In this document: in pieces, positions 28,545 to 40,388 of the stretch | Layout: every line of letters starts with the position of its first letter | Position numbering within the stretch: position 1 is the stretch's first letter | Assembly: GCF_033406955.1 (NCBI RefSeq) | Contig: NZ_CP137734.1 | Coordinates: forward strand, 2,542,001 to 2,606,000 | Length of the DNA stretch: 64,000 nt | Source: Streptomyces violaceoruber | GTDB lineage: Bacteria; Actinomycetota; Actinomycetes; Streptomycetales; Streptomycetaceae | Direction: 5' to 3' | Notes under the pieces: model-generated | Told to the model about the DNA's origin: nothing | What the model saw: only the letters and a program-made list of their open reading frames with translations | The model's database searches: none | Made by a program: the position numbers and the translations under genes

Positions 28545-28753
28545 TCCCGTCCCTCTCACAGCCGGCGGTGCCCACGCCACGCGGCCCCCGCCTCGACCAC
28601 CTTCAACGGCTCCGCGTCAAAGACCCCTCCCCCTGTCACTGGGGGCAGGGGGGTGCCCCGACCGCAGCTGGGCACGGCGGGCGCACACCTCAACAGTAGG
28701 CCGCGGAAGGCTTCCAGGGGCACTGGTCGTCGACGGTTGCCCGAATGCCACCC

Positions 28754-28793
28754 GGCCACCCGTATGCATCTGATATGCGCCGATCGGGTGGCC
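28754..28793 (-). terminator. ligA terminator
   Basis: GGCCACCCG (28754-28762) pairs with CGGGTGGCC (28785-28793) just after the ligA stop; the intervening TATGC/GCATA-type bases can extend the stem. The remaining ~200 bases up to the RmdB start hold no gene. Confidence 0.6.
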
Positions 28794-28801
28794 TTCAACC
28801 G

Positions 28802-32019
<3,218 letters not shown>

Positions 32020-32082
32020 GGGGCAAGCGTACGCAGGGGCGCGGGGCTTGATTTCGCCCCCGCCGCCCCTTCCCGTCCCCGA

Positions 32083-32157
32083 CCCTGGGGGCTGCCGCCC
32101 CCAGACCCCCCGCTTTCGGCCTGGACGGCCTCGTCCTCAAACGCCGGACGGGCTGAG
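32083..32157 (-). repeat. Interspersed Streptomyces intergenic repeat, copy 2
   Basis: Inverse-orientation partner of 1195-1275. Contains CTGGGGGC (32084-32091) paired with GCCCCCAG (32097-32104), then the conserved CCTCGTCCTCAAACGCCGG core. It fills most of the 166-base gap between the SDR stop and the MetE-like start. Confidence 0.7.
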
Positions 32158-32186
32158 TGATCCGGTCCGGGGTTCCGGAAGGGCGC

Positions 32187-32876
32187 TCACCGTCCCGGGC
32201 GTACCGTCAGGTCGTTGACCTCCGCGTCCCTCGGGAGGTCCAGGGCCATCAGGATGGTCGTGGCGACGGACTCGGGGTCGATCCACTTCGCCGGGTCGTA
32301 GTCCTTGCCCTCCTGCTGGTGGACCTTGGCCTGCATGGGGCTGGCGGTGCGGCCGGGGTAGACCGAGGTGACGCGGACGCCGTTGGCGTGCTCCTCCTGG
32401 CGCAGGGCGTCGGCAAGCGCCTTCAGGCCGTGCTTGGAGGCGCCGTACGCGGCCCAGCCGGCGTGGGCGTTGAGGCCCGAGCCGGAGTTGACGAAGATCA
32501 CCTGGCCCTGGGCCACCCGGAGCTGGGGCAGCAGCAGGCGGGTCAGCTCGGCGGGGGCGACGAGGTTGACGCTGAGCTGGTGGAGCCAGGTCTTCGGGGT
32601 GAGGTCGCCGACCGGGCCGAGGTCGACGACCCCGGCGATGTGCAGCAGCGAGTCCACCCGGTCGGGCAGGCTCTGGTGGGAGAGGGCCCAGGACAGCTTG
32701 CCGGGGTCGGACAGATCGCCGACCAGCGTCTTCGCACCGGGAAGCGCGGCGGCGAGTTCCTTCGCGCGGCCCGCGTCGCGCGCGTGGAGCACGACCTCGT
32801 CACCGCGTTCGTGCAGGCGGCGGGCGACGGCCGCGCCGATGCCGGAGCCCGCTCCGGTGATCACATGTGTAGCCAT
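32187..32876 (-). CDS. Short-chain dehydrogenase/reductase
   Basis: NAD(P)-dependent oxidoreductase of the classical SDR group, 229 residues. Cofactor motif TGAGSGIG near residue 7, IAG in place of NNAG near 80, catalytic Ser (NSGSG) and YxxxK (YGASKHGLK near 143). Substrate unknown. Start at 32876 gives the usual SDR opening; 32885 is also possible. Follows the LOG-like gene by 27 bases on the same strand, perhaps one transcript. Confidence 0.88.
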   Translation of the reverse strand: MATHVITGAGSGIGAAVARRLHERGDEVVLHARDAGRAKELAAALPGAKTLVGDLSDPGKLSWALSHQSLPDRVDSLLHIAGVVDLGPVGDLTPKTWLHQLSVNLVAPAELTRLLLPQLRVAQGQVIFVNSGSGLNAHAGWAAYGASKHGLKALADALRQEEHANGVRVTSVYPGRTASPMQAKVHQQEGKDYDPAKWIDPESVATTILMALDLPRDAEVNDLTVRPGR

Positions 32877-32903
32877 GCCCGCCATGCTCGCACCACCGGC
32901 GTG

Positions 32904-33443
32904 CTACTCGATGCCCTGGCTCTCCTCCAGGTAGGCGAGCGCGCCCACCGGCTCCTCGGCGAAGAAGACCAGCTCGGTGAGGGGGCGGGGCAGGAAGCCC
33001 TCGTCCTCCATGCGGCGGAACTGCTCCTTGAGGCCGTCGTAGAAGCCCGCGGTGTTCAGCAGGACGACCGGCTTGTCGGTGTGCCCGTGCTTCTTCAGCT
33101 CCAGGATCTCGGTGGCCTCGTCGAGCGTGCCGGTGCCGCCCACCATGATGACCACGGCGTCGGCCTTCTCCAGCAGCAGCCGCTTGCGCTCGGCCAGGTC
33201 CTTCGCGATCACCATCTCGTCGGCGCCCTCGCGCGCCTTGGCGGCCAGGAAGTCCACCGAGACCCCGAGCAGCTTTCCGCCGGACTCCTGCACGCCGTCG
33301 GCGACCACCTTCATCAGACCGACGTCGGAGCCGCCCCAGACGAGGGTGTGCCCGCCCTTGCCGAGCAGTTCGGCGAACTCCTTGGCGGGGCGCGTGTAGT
33401 GCTCGTCGAGGTCGGCGGCGGAGAGGAAGACGCAGATGTTCAT
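32904..33443 (-). CDS. LOG-family / lysine-decarboxylase-like Rossmann protein
   Basis: 179 residues, related to cytokinin riboside 5'-monophosphate phosphoribohydrolases (TIGR00730). Signatures are diverged: the PGGxGTxxE motif reads MVGGTGTLDE (Pro lost) and the GGGxxGLMG loop reads WGGSDVGLMKV. The catalytic Glu of GTLDE is present. Nucleotide-monophosphate hydrolysis is plausible but not certain. ATG 33443 chosen from the family opening MNICVFLSA; divergent from the DUF427 gene. Confidence 0.8.
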   Translation of the reverse strand: MNICVFLSAADLDEHYTRPAKEFAELLGKGGHTLVWGGSDVGLMKVVADGVQESGGKLLGVSVDFLAAKAREGADEMVIAKDLAERKRLLLEKADAVVIMVGGTGTLDEATEILELKKHGHTDKPVVLLNTAGFYDGLKEQFRRMEDEGFLPRPLTELVFFAEEPVGALAYLEESQGIE

Positions 33444-33534
33444 GGCGTCCACCGTACGGCCCGCCGGGACGGGAAGAACCGGGCGTCCGGGCACGCTGTA
33501 GTGACGAAGACCACTGCCACCGAGGAGGACGATC

Positions 33535-33876
33535 GTGACCAAGGGACCCAAGGGACTCGGGGGACACCGCATCACCGTCGAACCGAGCGAGCGGCACGTG
33601 CGCGTGGTGCACGGCGGGCAGGTGCTGGCGGAGAGCGACGGGGCGCTGGTGCTCCACGAGACGGGCTTGCCTGACCGGTATTACATCCCGCCCCAGGACG
33701 TACGCCTCGACCTGCTGACGCCGTCCGACACGCAGACCCACTGCCCCTTCAAGGGCGACGCGTCCTACTGGTCGCTGCCCGGCGCGGCGGACCTGGTGTG
33801 GGCGTACCCGGACCCGAAGCCGGAGGTCGCGGAGATCAAGGACCACCTCTGTTTCTACGAAGTCGAGGTGTCCTGA
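33535..33876 (+). CDS. DUF427 domain protein
   Basis: 113 residues, small beta-rich DUF427 fold with the family pattern VHGGQVLAESDGALVLHETGLPDRYYIP and CPFKGDASYWSLP; conserved aromatic and Asp residues suggest ligand binding. GTG start with GAGGAGG upstream. Function unknown. Followed 37 bases later by a hydrolase gene. Confidence 0.85.
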   Translation: MTKGPKGLGGHRITVEPSERHVRVVHGGQVLAESDGALVLHETGLPDRYYIPPQDVRLDLLTPSDTQTHCPFKGDASYWSLPGAADLVWAYPDPKPEVAEIKDHLCFYEVEVS

Positions 33877-33913
33877 GCGATGAATCACCTGCCGTAGGGC
33901 AGTCTGCACTGGC

Positions 33914-34693
33914 ATGGAGATGACGACTGTTTCGCGTGACGGCACCCGCATCGCCTACGAACGCTCCGGGCAGGGGCCGGCGGTCGTGCTCGTCAGCGGC
34001 GCGATGTCGACGGGGGCCACGACGGCGCCCCTGGCCGCCGAGCTGTCGGGCCGTTTCGACGTCACCGTGTACGACCGCCGGGGGCGCGGCGAGAGCGGCG
34101 ACACCGCGCCCTACGCGGTGGAACGCGAGATCGAGGACCTGGCGGCGCTGATCGAGGCGCTGGGCGGCGAGGCGTCGTTGTACGGGATGTCGTCGGGCGG
34201 CGCGCTGGTGCTCCGGGCGGCGGCGAGCGGTCTGCCGGTGCGCCGGGTCGCCGTCTACGAGGTGCCGTACGCCATGGACGACGCCGCCGTACGGGCCGCG
34301 GCCCAGTACACCGGGCGGCTGGCCGAGGCGCTGGGGCAGGGCCGGCGCGGGGACGCGGTGGAGCTGTTCCTCCGCCACACGGGGCTGGGCGAGGAGATGA
34401 TCCGGGGCGCCCGGCAGTCCCCCATGTGGGCCGGGATGGAGTCGGTGGCGCCGAGCCTCGCGTACGACGACGCCGTGCTGGGCGACGGCCGGGTGCCCCG
34501 CTCCGAGATCGCCGCGATCACCGTGCCGCTGCTGGTCCTCGCGGGCGGCGCGAGCGACGCGTGGTGGCACGAGGCGGCCCGGGCGATCGCGGAGGCGGCT
34601 CCCGACGGCAGGTACGGCACCGTGGACCGGCAGACCCACATGGTGGAGCCGGGCGTACTGGCGCCGGTGCTCGCGGAGTTCCTCGCGGGCTGA
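33914..34693 (+). CDS. Alpha/beta hydrolase
   Basis: 259-residue alpha/beta-fold hydrolase. Nucleophile elbow YGMSSGG (Ser near 94), oxyanion region VLVSGAMSTG, a catalytic Asp candidate near 217 (GGASDAWW) and His in DRQTHMVEP near 243. RRGRGESGDTAPY is a typical family stretch. Substrate unknown. Convergent with mnmA; an imperfect CTGAGCCG/CGGCTCAG pair (34690-34697, 34732-34739) spans the gap and could stop both transcripts. Confidence 0.88.
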   Translation: MEMTTVSRDGTRIAYERSGQGPAVVLVSGAMSTGATTAPLAAELSGRFDVTVYDRRGRGESGDTAPYAVEREIEDLAALIEALGGEASLYGMSSGGALVLRAAASGLPVRRVAVYEVPYAMDDAAVRAAAQYTGRLAEALGQGRRGDAVELFLRHTGLGEEMIRGARQSPMWAGMESVAPSLAYDDAVLGDGRVPRSEIAAITVPLLVLAGGASDAWWHEAARAIAEAAPDGRYGTVDRQTHMVEPGVLAPVLAEFLAG

Positions 34694-34735
34694 GCCGGCG
34701 CCTTCGAGGTCGCCCCCTGCGTCCGGGCGGACGGC

Positions 34736-35866
34736 TCAGGCGGCTCCGGCCGTCGCGCGCGTCGTCGACGCGATGGTCGCCGAGCCCACCACACGCGTGC
34801 CGTCGTACAGCACGATCGCCTGGCCGGGGGCGACGCCCCGGACCGGCTCGCTGAAGGTCACCTCCAGGGTGCCGTCGACGAGTTCGGCGCGGACCTCGGT
34901 CTCGCCGCCGTGGGCGCGGAGCTGGGCGGTGTAGGTGCCGGGGCCGGTGGGGGCGGCGCCGCACCAGCGGGGCTTGATCGCGCGGAGGGCGTCGACGTCG
35001 AGGGCCTCGGCCGGGCCGACCGTCACGGTGTTGTTCACCGGGGAGATGTCCAGGACGTAGCGCGGCTTGCCGTCGGGGGCCGGGGTGCCGATGCGGAGGC
35101 CCTTGCGCTGGCCGATGGTGTAGCCGTAGGCGCCCTCGTGGGTGCCGAGCCGGTTGCCCGCCTCGTCGACGATGTCGCCCTCCGCCTTGCCGAGCCGGTC
35201 GGCGAGGAAGCCCTGGGTGTTGCCGTCGGCGATGAAGCAGATGTCGTGCGAGTCGGGCTTCTTGGCGACCGCGAGGCCCCGGCGCTCGGCCTCCGCGCGG
35301 ATCTCGTCCTTGGTGGTGACCGTGTCGCCGAGCGGGAACATGGCGTGGGCGAGCTGCCGGTCGTCGAGCACCCCGAGGACGTAGCTCTGGTCCTTGGCCA
35401 TGTCGGAGGCGCGGTGCAGCTCGCGGACGCCGTCCTCGCGCAGGATCACCTGGGCGTAGTGGCCGGTGCAGACGGCGTCGAAGCCGAGCGCGAGGGCCTT
35501 GTCCAGGAGGGCCGCGAACTTGATCTTCTCGTTGCAGCGCAGGCACGGGTTGGGGGTGCGGCCGGCCTCGTACTCGGCGACGAAGTCCTCGACCACGTCC
35601 TCCCGGAAGCGGTCGGCGAGGTCCCACACGTAGAACGGGATGCCGATGACGTCGGCGGCGCGGCGAGCGTCCCGTGAGTCCTCGATGGTGCAACAGCCCC
35701 GGGCGCCCGTGCGGAAGGACTGCGGGTTCGCGGAGAGGGCCAGGTGGACGCCGGTCACGTCGTGCCCCGCCTCGGCCGCGCGGGCGGCGGCGACGGCGGA
35801 GTCGACTCCGCCCGACATGGCGGCGAGGACGCGGAGGGGGCGGGTGCGCTGCGGGGTCTCAGTCAT
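34736..35866 (-). CDS. mnmA: tRNA-specific 2-thiouridylase
   Basis: Adds sulfur to U34 of tRNA(Lys/Glu/Gln). 376 residues from ATG 35866 (GGAGGAG upstream). N-terminal ATP-pyrophosphatase PP-loop [13 protein letters not shown] (near 15), catalytic Cys in NPCLRCN (near 110) and second Cys in SHDICF (near 207), then the C-terminal beta-barrel. The frame continues to 36058 without conserved sequence. Acts with the nearby cysteine desulfurase, which supplies persulfide sulfur. Confidence 0.95.
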   Translation of the reverse strand: MTETPQRTRPLRVLAAMSGGVDSAVAAARAAEAGHDVTGVHLALSANPQSFRTGARGCCTIEDSRDARRAADVIGIPFYVWDLADRFREDVVEDFVAEYEAGRTPNPCLRCNEKIKFAALLDKALALGFDAVCTGHYAQVILREDGVRELHRASDMAKDQSYVLGVLDDRQLAHAMFPLGDTVTTKDEIRAEAERRGLAVAKKPDSHDICFIADGNTQGFLADRLGKAEGDIVDEAGNRLGTHEGAYGYTIGQRKGLRIGTPAPDGKPRYVLDISPVNNTVTVGPAEALDVDALRAIKPRWCGAAPTGPGTYTAQLRAHGGETEVRAELVDGTLEVTFSEPVRGVAPGQAIVLYDGTRVVGSATIASTTRATAGAA

Positions 35867-35927
35867 AACTCCTCCAGAGTACGGGGGAAGCGGGAACCGG
35901 AGCGCGCGAGTATGCGTTGAAGATCGC

Positions 35928-36656
35928 ATGGGGGCGAAGCAGGGATCCACGAGCGGGTCCACACCGGGCGGGCCGGCCGGCGGCGGGTCCGCGGACGGCG
36001 ACCGCCGTATCGGCCGCCGCGCGCTGATCGTCGGCGGGGCGGCGGCGGCCGTGGGCACCGGTGTGCTGGCCCGCGACGAGCTGTCCCGGCTGTGGTGGCG
36101 GATACCGGGCGTCGAGCGGCCCCGCGAGGACGGCGTGGTCGACTACGCGGGCGCGCGCTGGGTGGCGGCGTCGGACGCGAACTGGCGGCGGGCGGACCGG
36201 CCGGACGACTTCGGCATCGACATGGTGATCGTCCATGTCACACAGGGCAGCTTCGACAGCGCGGTGCGGGCCTTCCAGGACCCGGGGCACAAGGCGGCCG
36301 CGCACTACATCGTCGGGCAGGACGGGCGCGTCACCCAGATGATCCGCGAGCTGGACGTGGCCTACCACGCGGGCAACCGCGACTACAACGAACGCAGTGT
36401 CGGCATCGAGCACGCGGGCTTCGTGGACCGCCCGCAGGACTTCACCGACGCGATGTACGCCGCCTCGGCGCGGCTGACGGCGGGGATCTGCGCGCGGTAC
36501 GGCATACCCGTGGACCGCAAGCACATCCTGGGCCACGTGGAGGTGCCGGGCACCGACCACACCGACCCGGGGCCGCACTGGGACTGGGACCGGTATCTGG
36601 AGCTGGTGCGGCGGGCGGCCACGAGCGGTCCGTCGAAGCCGCCGACCAAGGCCTGA
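35928..36656 (+). CDS. Exported N-acetylmuramoyl-L-alanine amidase (amidase_2)
   Basis: Peptidoglycan hydrolase, 242 residues from ATG 35928. N terminus with a twin-arginine-like signal or anchor ([24 protein letters not shown], residues 22-45). Amidase_2 core: [11 protein letters not shown] (first zinc His), [39 protein letters not shown], and [19 protein letters not shown] with the last zinc ligand His. Weak ribosome site. Divergent from mnmA by 61 bases and convergent with the desulfurase. Likely processes cell-wall stem peptides during growth or spore formation. Confidence 0.88.
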   Translation: MGAKQGSTSGSTPGGPAGGGSADGDRRIGRRALIVGGAAAAVGTGVLARDELSRLWWRIPGVERPREDGVVDYAGARWVAASDANWRRADRPDDFGIDMVIVHVTQGSFDSAVRAFQDPGHKAAAHYIVGQDGRVTQMIRELDVAYHAGNRDYNERSVGIEHAGFVDRPQDFTDAMYAASARLTAGICARYGIPVDRKHILGHVEVPGTDHTDPGPHWDWDRYLELVRRAATSGPSKPPTKA

Positions 36657-36692
36657 GCCCCGCGGCAGCCCGTACGGCACGTACGCCGGCTC

Positions 36693-37862
36693 CTACGACA
36701 GCCCCGCCGCCCGGGCGCGTTCCACCGCGGGGCCGATCGCCTTGGCGACCGCCTCCACGTCGGCCTCGGTCGAGGTGTGCCCCAGGGAGAAGCGCAGGGT
36801 GCCGCGGGCCAGGTCGGGATCGGTTCCGGTGGCCAGCAGGACGTGGCTGGGCTGGGCGACGCCCGCGGTGCAGGCGGAGCCGGTGGAGCACTCGATGCCC
36901 TGGGCGTCGAGCAGCAGGAGGAGCGAGTCGCCCTCGCAACCCGGGAAGGTGAAGTGGGCGTTGGCCGGCAGGCGTCCCCCGGGTGACGGGTCGCCGCCGA
37001 GGATGGCGTCCGGGACGGCCGTACGGACGGCGTCGACCAGGTCGTCGCGCAGGGCGCCGATCTCGCGGGCGAACCACTCGCGCTGCTCGGCGGCGAGACG
37101 CCCGGCGACCGCGAAGGAGGCGACGGCGGGGACGTCGAGGGTGCCGGAGCGCACGTGGCGTTCCTGGCCGCCGCCGTGCAGGACGGGGACGGGGCTGTAC
37201 TCCCGGCCGAGCAGCAGCGCGCCGATGCCGTAGGGGCCGCCGATCTTGTGGCCGGAAACGGTCATGGCGGCGAGCCCGGAGTCGGCGAAGCCGACCGGGA
37301 GCTGGCCGAAGGCCTGGACCGCGTCGGCGTGCAGCGGCACGTCGAACTCGGCGGCCACGTCGGCGAGTTCCCGGACCGGCATGATGGTGCCGATCTCGTT
37401 GTTGGCCCACATGACGGTGGCGAGGGCGACGTTCCCGGGGTCGCGGGCGATGGCCTCGCGGAGCGCCTGGGGGTGGACCCGGCCCTGGGCGTCGACCGGC
37501 AGGTACTCGACGGTGGCGCCCTCGTGCTCGCCGAGCCAGTGGACGGCGTCGAGGACCGCGTGGTGCTCGACGGGGCTGGCCAGGACCCGGGTGCGGGCCG
37601 GGTCGGCGTCGCGTCGGGCCCAGTACAGGCCCTTGACGGCGAGGTTGTCGGCCTCGGTGCCGCCGGAGGTGAGGACCACCTCGCTGGGGCGGGCGCCGAG
37701 CGCCTCGGCGAGGTTCTCGCGGGCCTCCTCGACGGTGCGCCGCGCCCGGCGGCCGGACGCGTGCAGGGAGGAGGCGTTGCCGGTGGCGCTCAGGTGCGCG
37801 GTGAGCGCCTCGACCGCCTCGGGAAGCATCGGGGTGGTCGCGGCGTGGTCGAGGTAAGCCAT
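36693..37862 (-). CDS. Cysteine desulfurase
   Basis: PLP enzyme that removes sulfur from cysteine to form an enzyme persulfide; 389 residues. NifS/IscS signatures: [10 protein letters not shown] at the start, [10 protein letters not shown] (His near 98), [12 protein letters not shown] (PLP Lys near 197) and the catalytic-Cys loop [11 protein letters not shown] (near 318). ATG 37862 chosen from the conserved opening. Same strand and upstream of mnmA, with the amidase gene between on the other strand; expected sulfur donor for mnmA and other thiolations. Confidence 0.92.
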   Translation of the reverse strand: MAYLDHAATTPMLPEAVEALTAHLSATGNASSLHASGRRARRTVEEARENLAEALGARPSEVVLTSGGTEADNLAVKGLYWARRDADPARTRVLASPVEHHAVLDAVHWLGEHEGATVEYLPVDAQGRVHPQALREAIARDPGNVALATVMWANNEIGTIMPVRELADVAAEFDVPLHADAVQAFGQLPVGFADSGLAAMTVSGHKIGGPYGIGALLLGREYSPVPVLHGGGQERHVRSGTLDVPAVASFAVAGRLAAEQREWFAREIGALRDDLVDAVRTAVPDAILGGDPSPGGRLPANAHFTFPGCEGDSLLLLLDAQGIECSTGSACTAGVAQPSHVLLATGTDPDLARGTLRFSLGHTSTEADVEAVAKAIGPAVERARAAGLS

Positions 37863-37952
37863 GGTGCGGCCGATTCTACGGGGCGGTTCCGCCCGGCCTC
37901 GGACCAAGGCCGGTCTCGTCGGACCGCGGCCGGGACGAGACGGTGAGGCGGT

Positions 37953-38246
37953 TCACAGACTCCAGGACAGGGTGCTGTCGGCGGACATGAAGGCGACCAG
38001 GACCAGCAGGTCGGCGACGCCCAGGCCGAGACCGAGGAGGGCCCGGCCGCGGCGGGCGGTGCCGCGCCACAGGGCGATGCCGGCCAGGGCGATGGCGACC
38101 GGGCCGAGGAAGACGTTGAGGACCAGCAGTCCGAGGAGTCCGAGGACGAAGGAGGCGACGGCCATGCCGTCGGTGTCGTGGATGCCGGTACGACGGGTGG
38201 TGCGGGGGCTCTCGGTGGTGCGGTCGGCCGGTGCGGTGAGCTGCAT
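37953..38246 (-). CDS. DUF4190-type small membrane protein
   Basis: 97 residues. Hydrophilic N terminus (~28 residues), then two membrane helices (VASFVLGLLGLLVLNVFLGPVAIALAGIAL and ALLGLGLGVADLLVLVAFM) with the RGTARRGR loop between, typical of DUF4190. AGGGAG precedes the ATG. Second gene of a two-gene unit opposite a TetR gene. Function unknown. Confidence 0.8.
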   Translation of the reverse strand: MQLTAPADRTTESPRTTRRTGIHDTDGMAVASFVLGLLGLLVLNVFLGPVAIALAGIALWRGTARRGRALLGLGLGVADLLVLVAFMSADSTLSWSL

Positions 38247-38280
38247 GGTGTTCTCCCTGCCGGGTGTCGGTGGAGGTGTG

Positions 38281-38448
38281 TCAGTGGGCGGAGGTGCCCC
38301 GCCGGCGGCCGTGCCGCTCGCGGACCGCGAAGATGCCGAGCCAGACGGCGATGACCAGGCCGGCCGCGACGGAGAAGGTCAGCGGTGCGTGGGCGACGGC
38401 GCCCAGGACCACTCCGAGGAGCAGAAGTGCGACTACGAGAAACAGCAT
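38281..38448 (-). CDS. 55-residue membrane protein
   Basis: Very short gene: MLFLVVALLLLGVVLGAV and LTFSVAAGLVIAVWLGIFAV form two helices, followed by a basic RERHGRRRG tail ending GTSAH. GGGGGAC lies seven bases before the ATG. Starts 32 bases before the DUF4190 gene and is divergent from the TetR gene with operators between, so probably the first gene of the regulated unit. No known family. Confidence 0.7.
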   Translation of the reverse strand: MLFLVVALLLLGVVLGAVAHAPLTFSVAAGLVIAVWLGIFAVRERHGRRRGTSAH

Positions 38449-38498
38449 GGAACGGGTCCCCCAACCTTGCGTGGACGCTTCGGTGAACGGTTGTGGTT

Positions 38499-38512
38499 AC
38501 AGTTGTTCACTG
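38499..38512. promoter_or_regulatory. TetR operator copy 1
   Basis: ACAGTTGTTCACTG, on the side of the small membrane-protein gene. One mismatch from copy 2. An overlapping inverted repeat ACTGACTTTTCAGT follows at 38509-38522. Confidence 0.6.
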
Positions 38513-38555
38513 ACTTTTCAGTCTAGCGCGCCGCACGGCTTTTCAATTCCGGAGA

Positions 38556-38569
38556 ACAGTTGTTAACTG
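38556..38569. promoter_or_regulatory. TetR operator copy 2
   Basis: ACAGTTGTTAACTG, containing the perfect inverted repeat CAGTT-GTT-AACTG, 57 bases from copy 1 and only 6 bases before the TetR start. Confidence 0.6.
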
Positions 38570-38575
38570 CATGGC

Positions 38576-39202
38576 ATGAGTCACACCCCCGGTGTTCGGC
38601 AGGCGCAGAAGCGGAAGACCCGGCAGGCGCTCCTGGACGCGGCGCTCGGCCTGCTGGAGGAGCAGAGTCTGAGCAGCCTGGGACTGCGCGAGGTCACCCG
38701 TGCCGTGGGGGTCGCCCCGACCGCCTTCTACCGGCACTTCCACTCCACGGCGGATCTCGGCGTGGCGCTGGTCGAGGAGGCGCTGGGCAGCCTGCACCCG
38801 ATGATCCGGACCACCATGTCACCGGCCGAGGACGACGACGAACGCATCGCCCGCGCGGTCGAGTTGATCGCCGGTCATGTGGCCGCACACCCGGCCCACG
38901 TCCGTTTCATCGCGCGGGAGCGGCACGGCGGTGTGCAGCCGGTGCGCCGGGCGATACGCGAGCAGTTGGCGCGGTTCGCCGAGGAGGTGCGGGCCGAGCT
39001 GGCCACGGACGCGTCGGCGGCGGGCTGGAGCGAGACCGACCTGCGCATGCTGGCGGGCCTCTACGTCGACCAGATGCTGATCACGGCCTCCCTCTTCCTG
39101 GAGACTCTGGACGCCCCGGAAGAGGAGCGCCGCCGGGCCGTCGAGACGGCACGGCGGCAACTGCGGCTGATCAGCGTCGGCCGCACGCACTGGCTGGACT
39201 GA
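38576..39202 (+). CDS. TetR family transcriptional regulator
   Basis: 208 residues. N-terminal helix-turn-helix (QALLDAALGLLEEQSLSSLGLREVTRAVGVAPTAFYRHF, residues ~19-56) and an all-helical ligand domain resembling FabR/fatty-acid-type TetR proteins (VELIAGHVAAHPAHVRFIARERHGG). Acts as a dimeric repressor. GGAG is 21 bases before the ATG with an operator copy between, so the start signal is unusual. Divergent from the two small membrane-protein genes; likely represses both itself and them. Confidence 0.88.
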   Translation: MSHTPGVRQAQKRKTRQALLDAALGLLEEQSLSSLGLREVTRAVGVAPTAFYRHFHSTADLGVALVEEALGSLHPMIRTTMSPAEDDDERIARAVELIAGHVAAHPAHVRFIARERHGGVQPVRRAIREQLARFAEEVRAELATDASAAGWSETDLRMLAGLYVDQMLITASLFLETLDAPEEERRRAVETARRQLRLISVGRTHWLD

Positions 39203-39230
39203 GTACCGGCCGGCCCGAGGAGCCGCCGGG

Positions 39231-40091
39231 TCAGCCGAGCCGGACCCGGGCCAGCTGGCGGGACTGGGCGACCAGGCGGTCGGTGCTGTCCCAGACCTCG
39301 GCGTCCTCCTCCAGGAAGCCGCCGGCGAGGTTGCGGGTGGTGATGGAGACCCGCAGCGGGCCCGGTGCGGGGCGGCACCGCACGTGCGCGGTCAGCTCGA
39401 CCGTCGGCACCCAGCCCTTGAGCCCCAGCTCGAAGGCGGTCGGCGGCAGCGCGTCCACCGCGAGGAGCAGCGAGAGCGGGTCGGCGTCGCGGCCGTCGGC
39501 GAGGCCGAACCAGGCCCGCATCTCCCCGCGGCCCGAGGGCTGCCCGAGCGCCCAGCCCAGGGTGGCGGGGTCCAGCTTGAGCATCAGCCGGTCGGCGATG
39601 GCCGAGCTGCCCTCGACCGGGGCGGGGCCGTCCTCCGGGCCGAAGCACTGGTCCATCGGCGGCATCGCGGGCGGCTTCGCCGAGGTGCGGACGTCGTCGG
39701 GCAGCGCGTCGAGGTCGCCGTAGGAGGCGAGGACGCGGATGCGCTCGACCTCGTTGCCCTCGTCGTCGTACTGGAGGAGGGAGGCCTGGCCGGTGGAGAG
39801 GGAGCGCCCCGTGCGGACGGTCTCGGTGCGCACCACGGCCGGGCCCGGCCGGGAGGCGGTGAGGTAGTGCGCCGAGATGGTGAAGGGGTCGGGGTGCGGG
39901 AGCGCGTCGCCGAGGGCCCGGCCCAGGACGGCCAGCAGATAGCCGCCGTTGACGGCGCTGATGATCGTCCAGCCGGCCGACAGGTCGATGTCGTAGACGC
40001 CGGGGGCGCGTCGGGTGACGGCGGTGTCGCGGTCGAACTCGCTGTCGCCGATGGTGGCCCGTACGGCCGCTGCGGAGGCTGCTTCTGGCAT
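39231..40091 (-). CDS. Acyl-CoA thioesterase family protein
   Basis: 286 residues, double hot-dog fold of the TesB/4HBT_3 group. N-terminal half has NGGYLLAVLGRAL and PFTISAHYLTASRPGPA; C-terminal half has LSLLLAVDALPPTAFELGLKGWVPTVELTAHVR, the usual pattern of such thioesterases. Expected to hydrolyse acyl-CoA; chain length unknown. ATG 40091 is the best start although no clear ribosome site is seen; the frame continues to 40271 through non-conserved sequence. Convergent with the TetR gene, suggesting a lipid theme only by proximity. Confidence 0.8.
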   Translation of the reverse strand: MPEAASAAAVRATIGDSEFDRDTAVTRRAPGVYDIDLSAGWTIISAVNGGYLLAVLGRALGDALPHPDPFTISAHYLTASRPGPAVVRTETVRTGRSLSTGQASLLQYDDEGNEVERIRVLASYGDLDALPDDVRTSAKPPAMPPMDQCFGPEDGPAPVEGSSAIADRLMLKLDPATLGWALGQPSGRGEMRAWFGLADGRDADPLSLLLAVDALPPTAFELGLKGWVPTVELTAHVRCRPAPGPLRVSITTRNLAGGFLEEDAEVWDSTDRLVAQSRQLARVRLG

Positions 40092-40388
40092 GACTGCACG
40101 GTACAACAGGAAACTACTAAGCGGTAGCTTTCTCTCTCGCTCCTCCCTCGCGCGCAGACAGCTCTCCAGGCGCGCCGAACCGGTCGCCATCGCCCGGCCG
40201 CGGGCGGAGACGCGGTCGTGCCACTCGCGCAGGGCGGCCTCCAGCGGCTCCACTCCCCCGGCCGACCGCACCCGGTCGAGGACGGACGGCCTGGTTCGGC
40301 TGCGCCCCGCTCGACCCCGGCCACCCGGACCCGGTCGACGGCCTCGTCTTCGTCGGGGACATGCCGCACCCGTGAGCGGAGCCGGCGG
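40092..40388. other. Gene-poor gap with protein-like fragments
   Basis: No intact gene in about 297 bases. A plus-strand frame ends WFGCAPLDPGHPDPVDGLVFVGDMPHP then stop at 40375, which looks like a true protein C terminus, but it has no start or body upstream. On the minus strand the in-frame extension of the thioesterase reads EPLEAALREWHDRVSARGRAMATG, also protein-like. May be remains of a lost gene. Confidence 0.3.
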
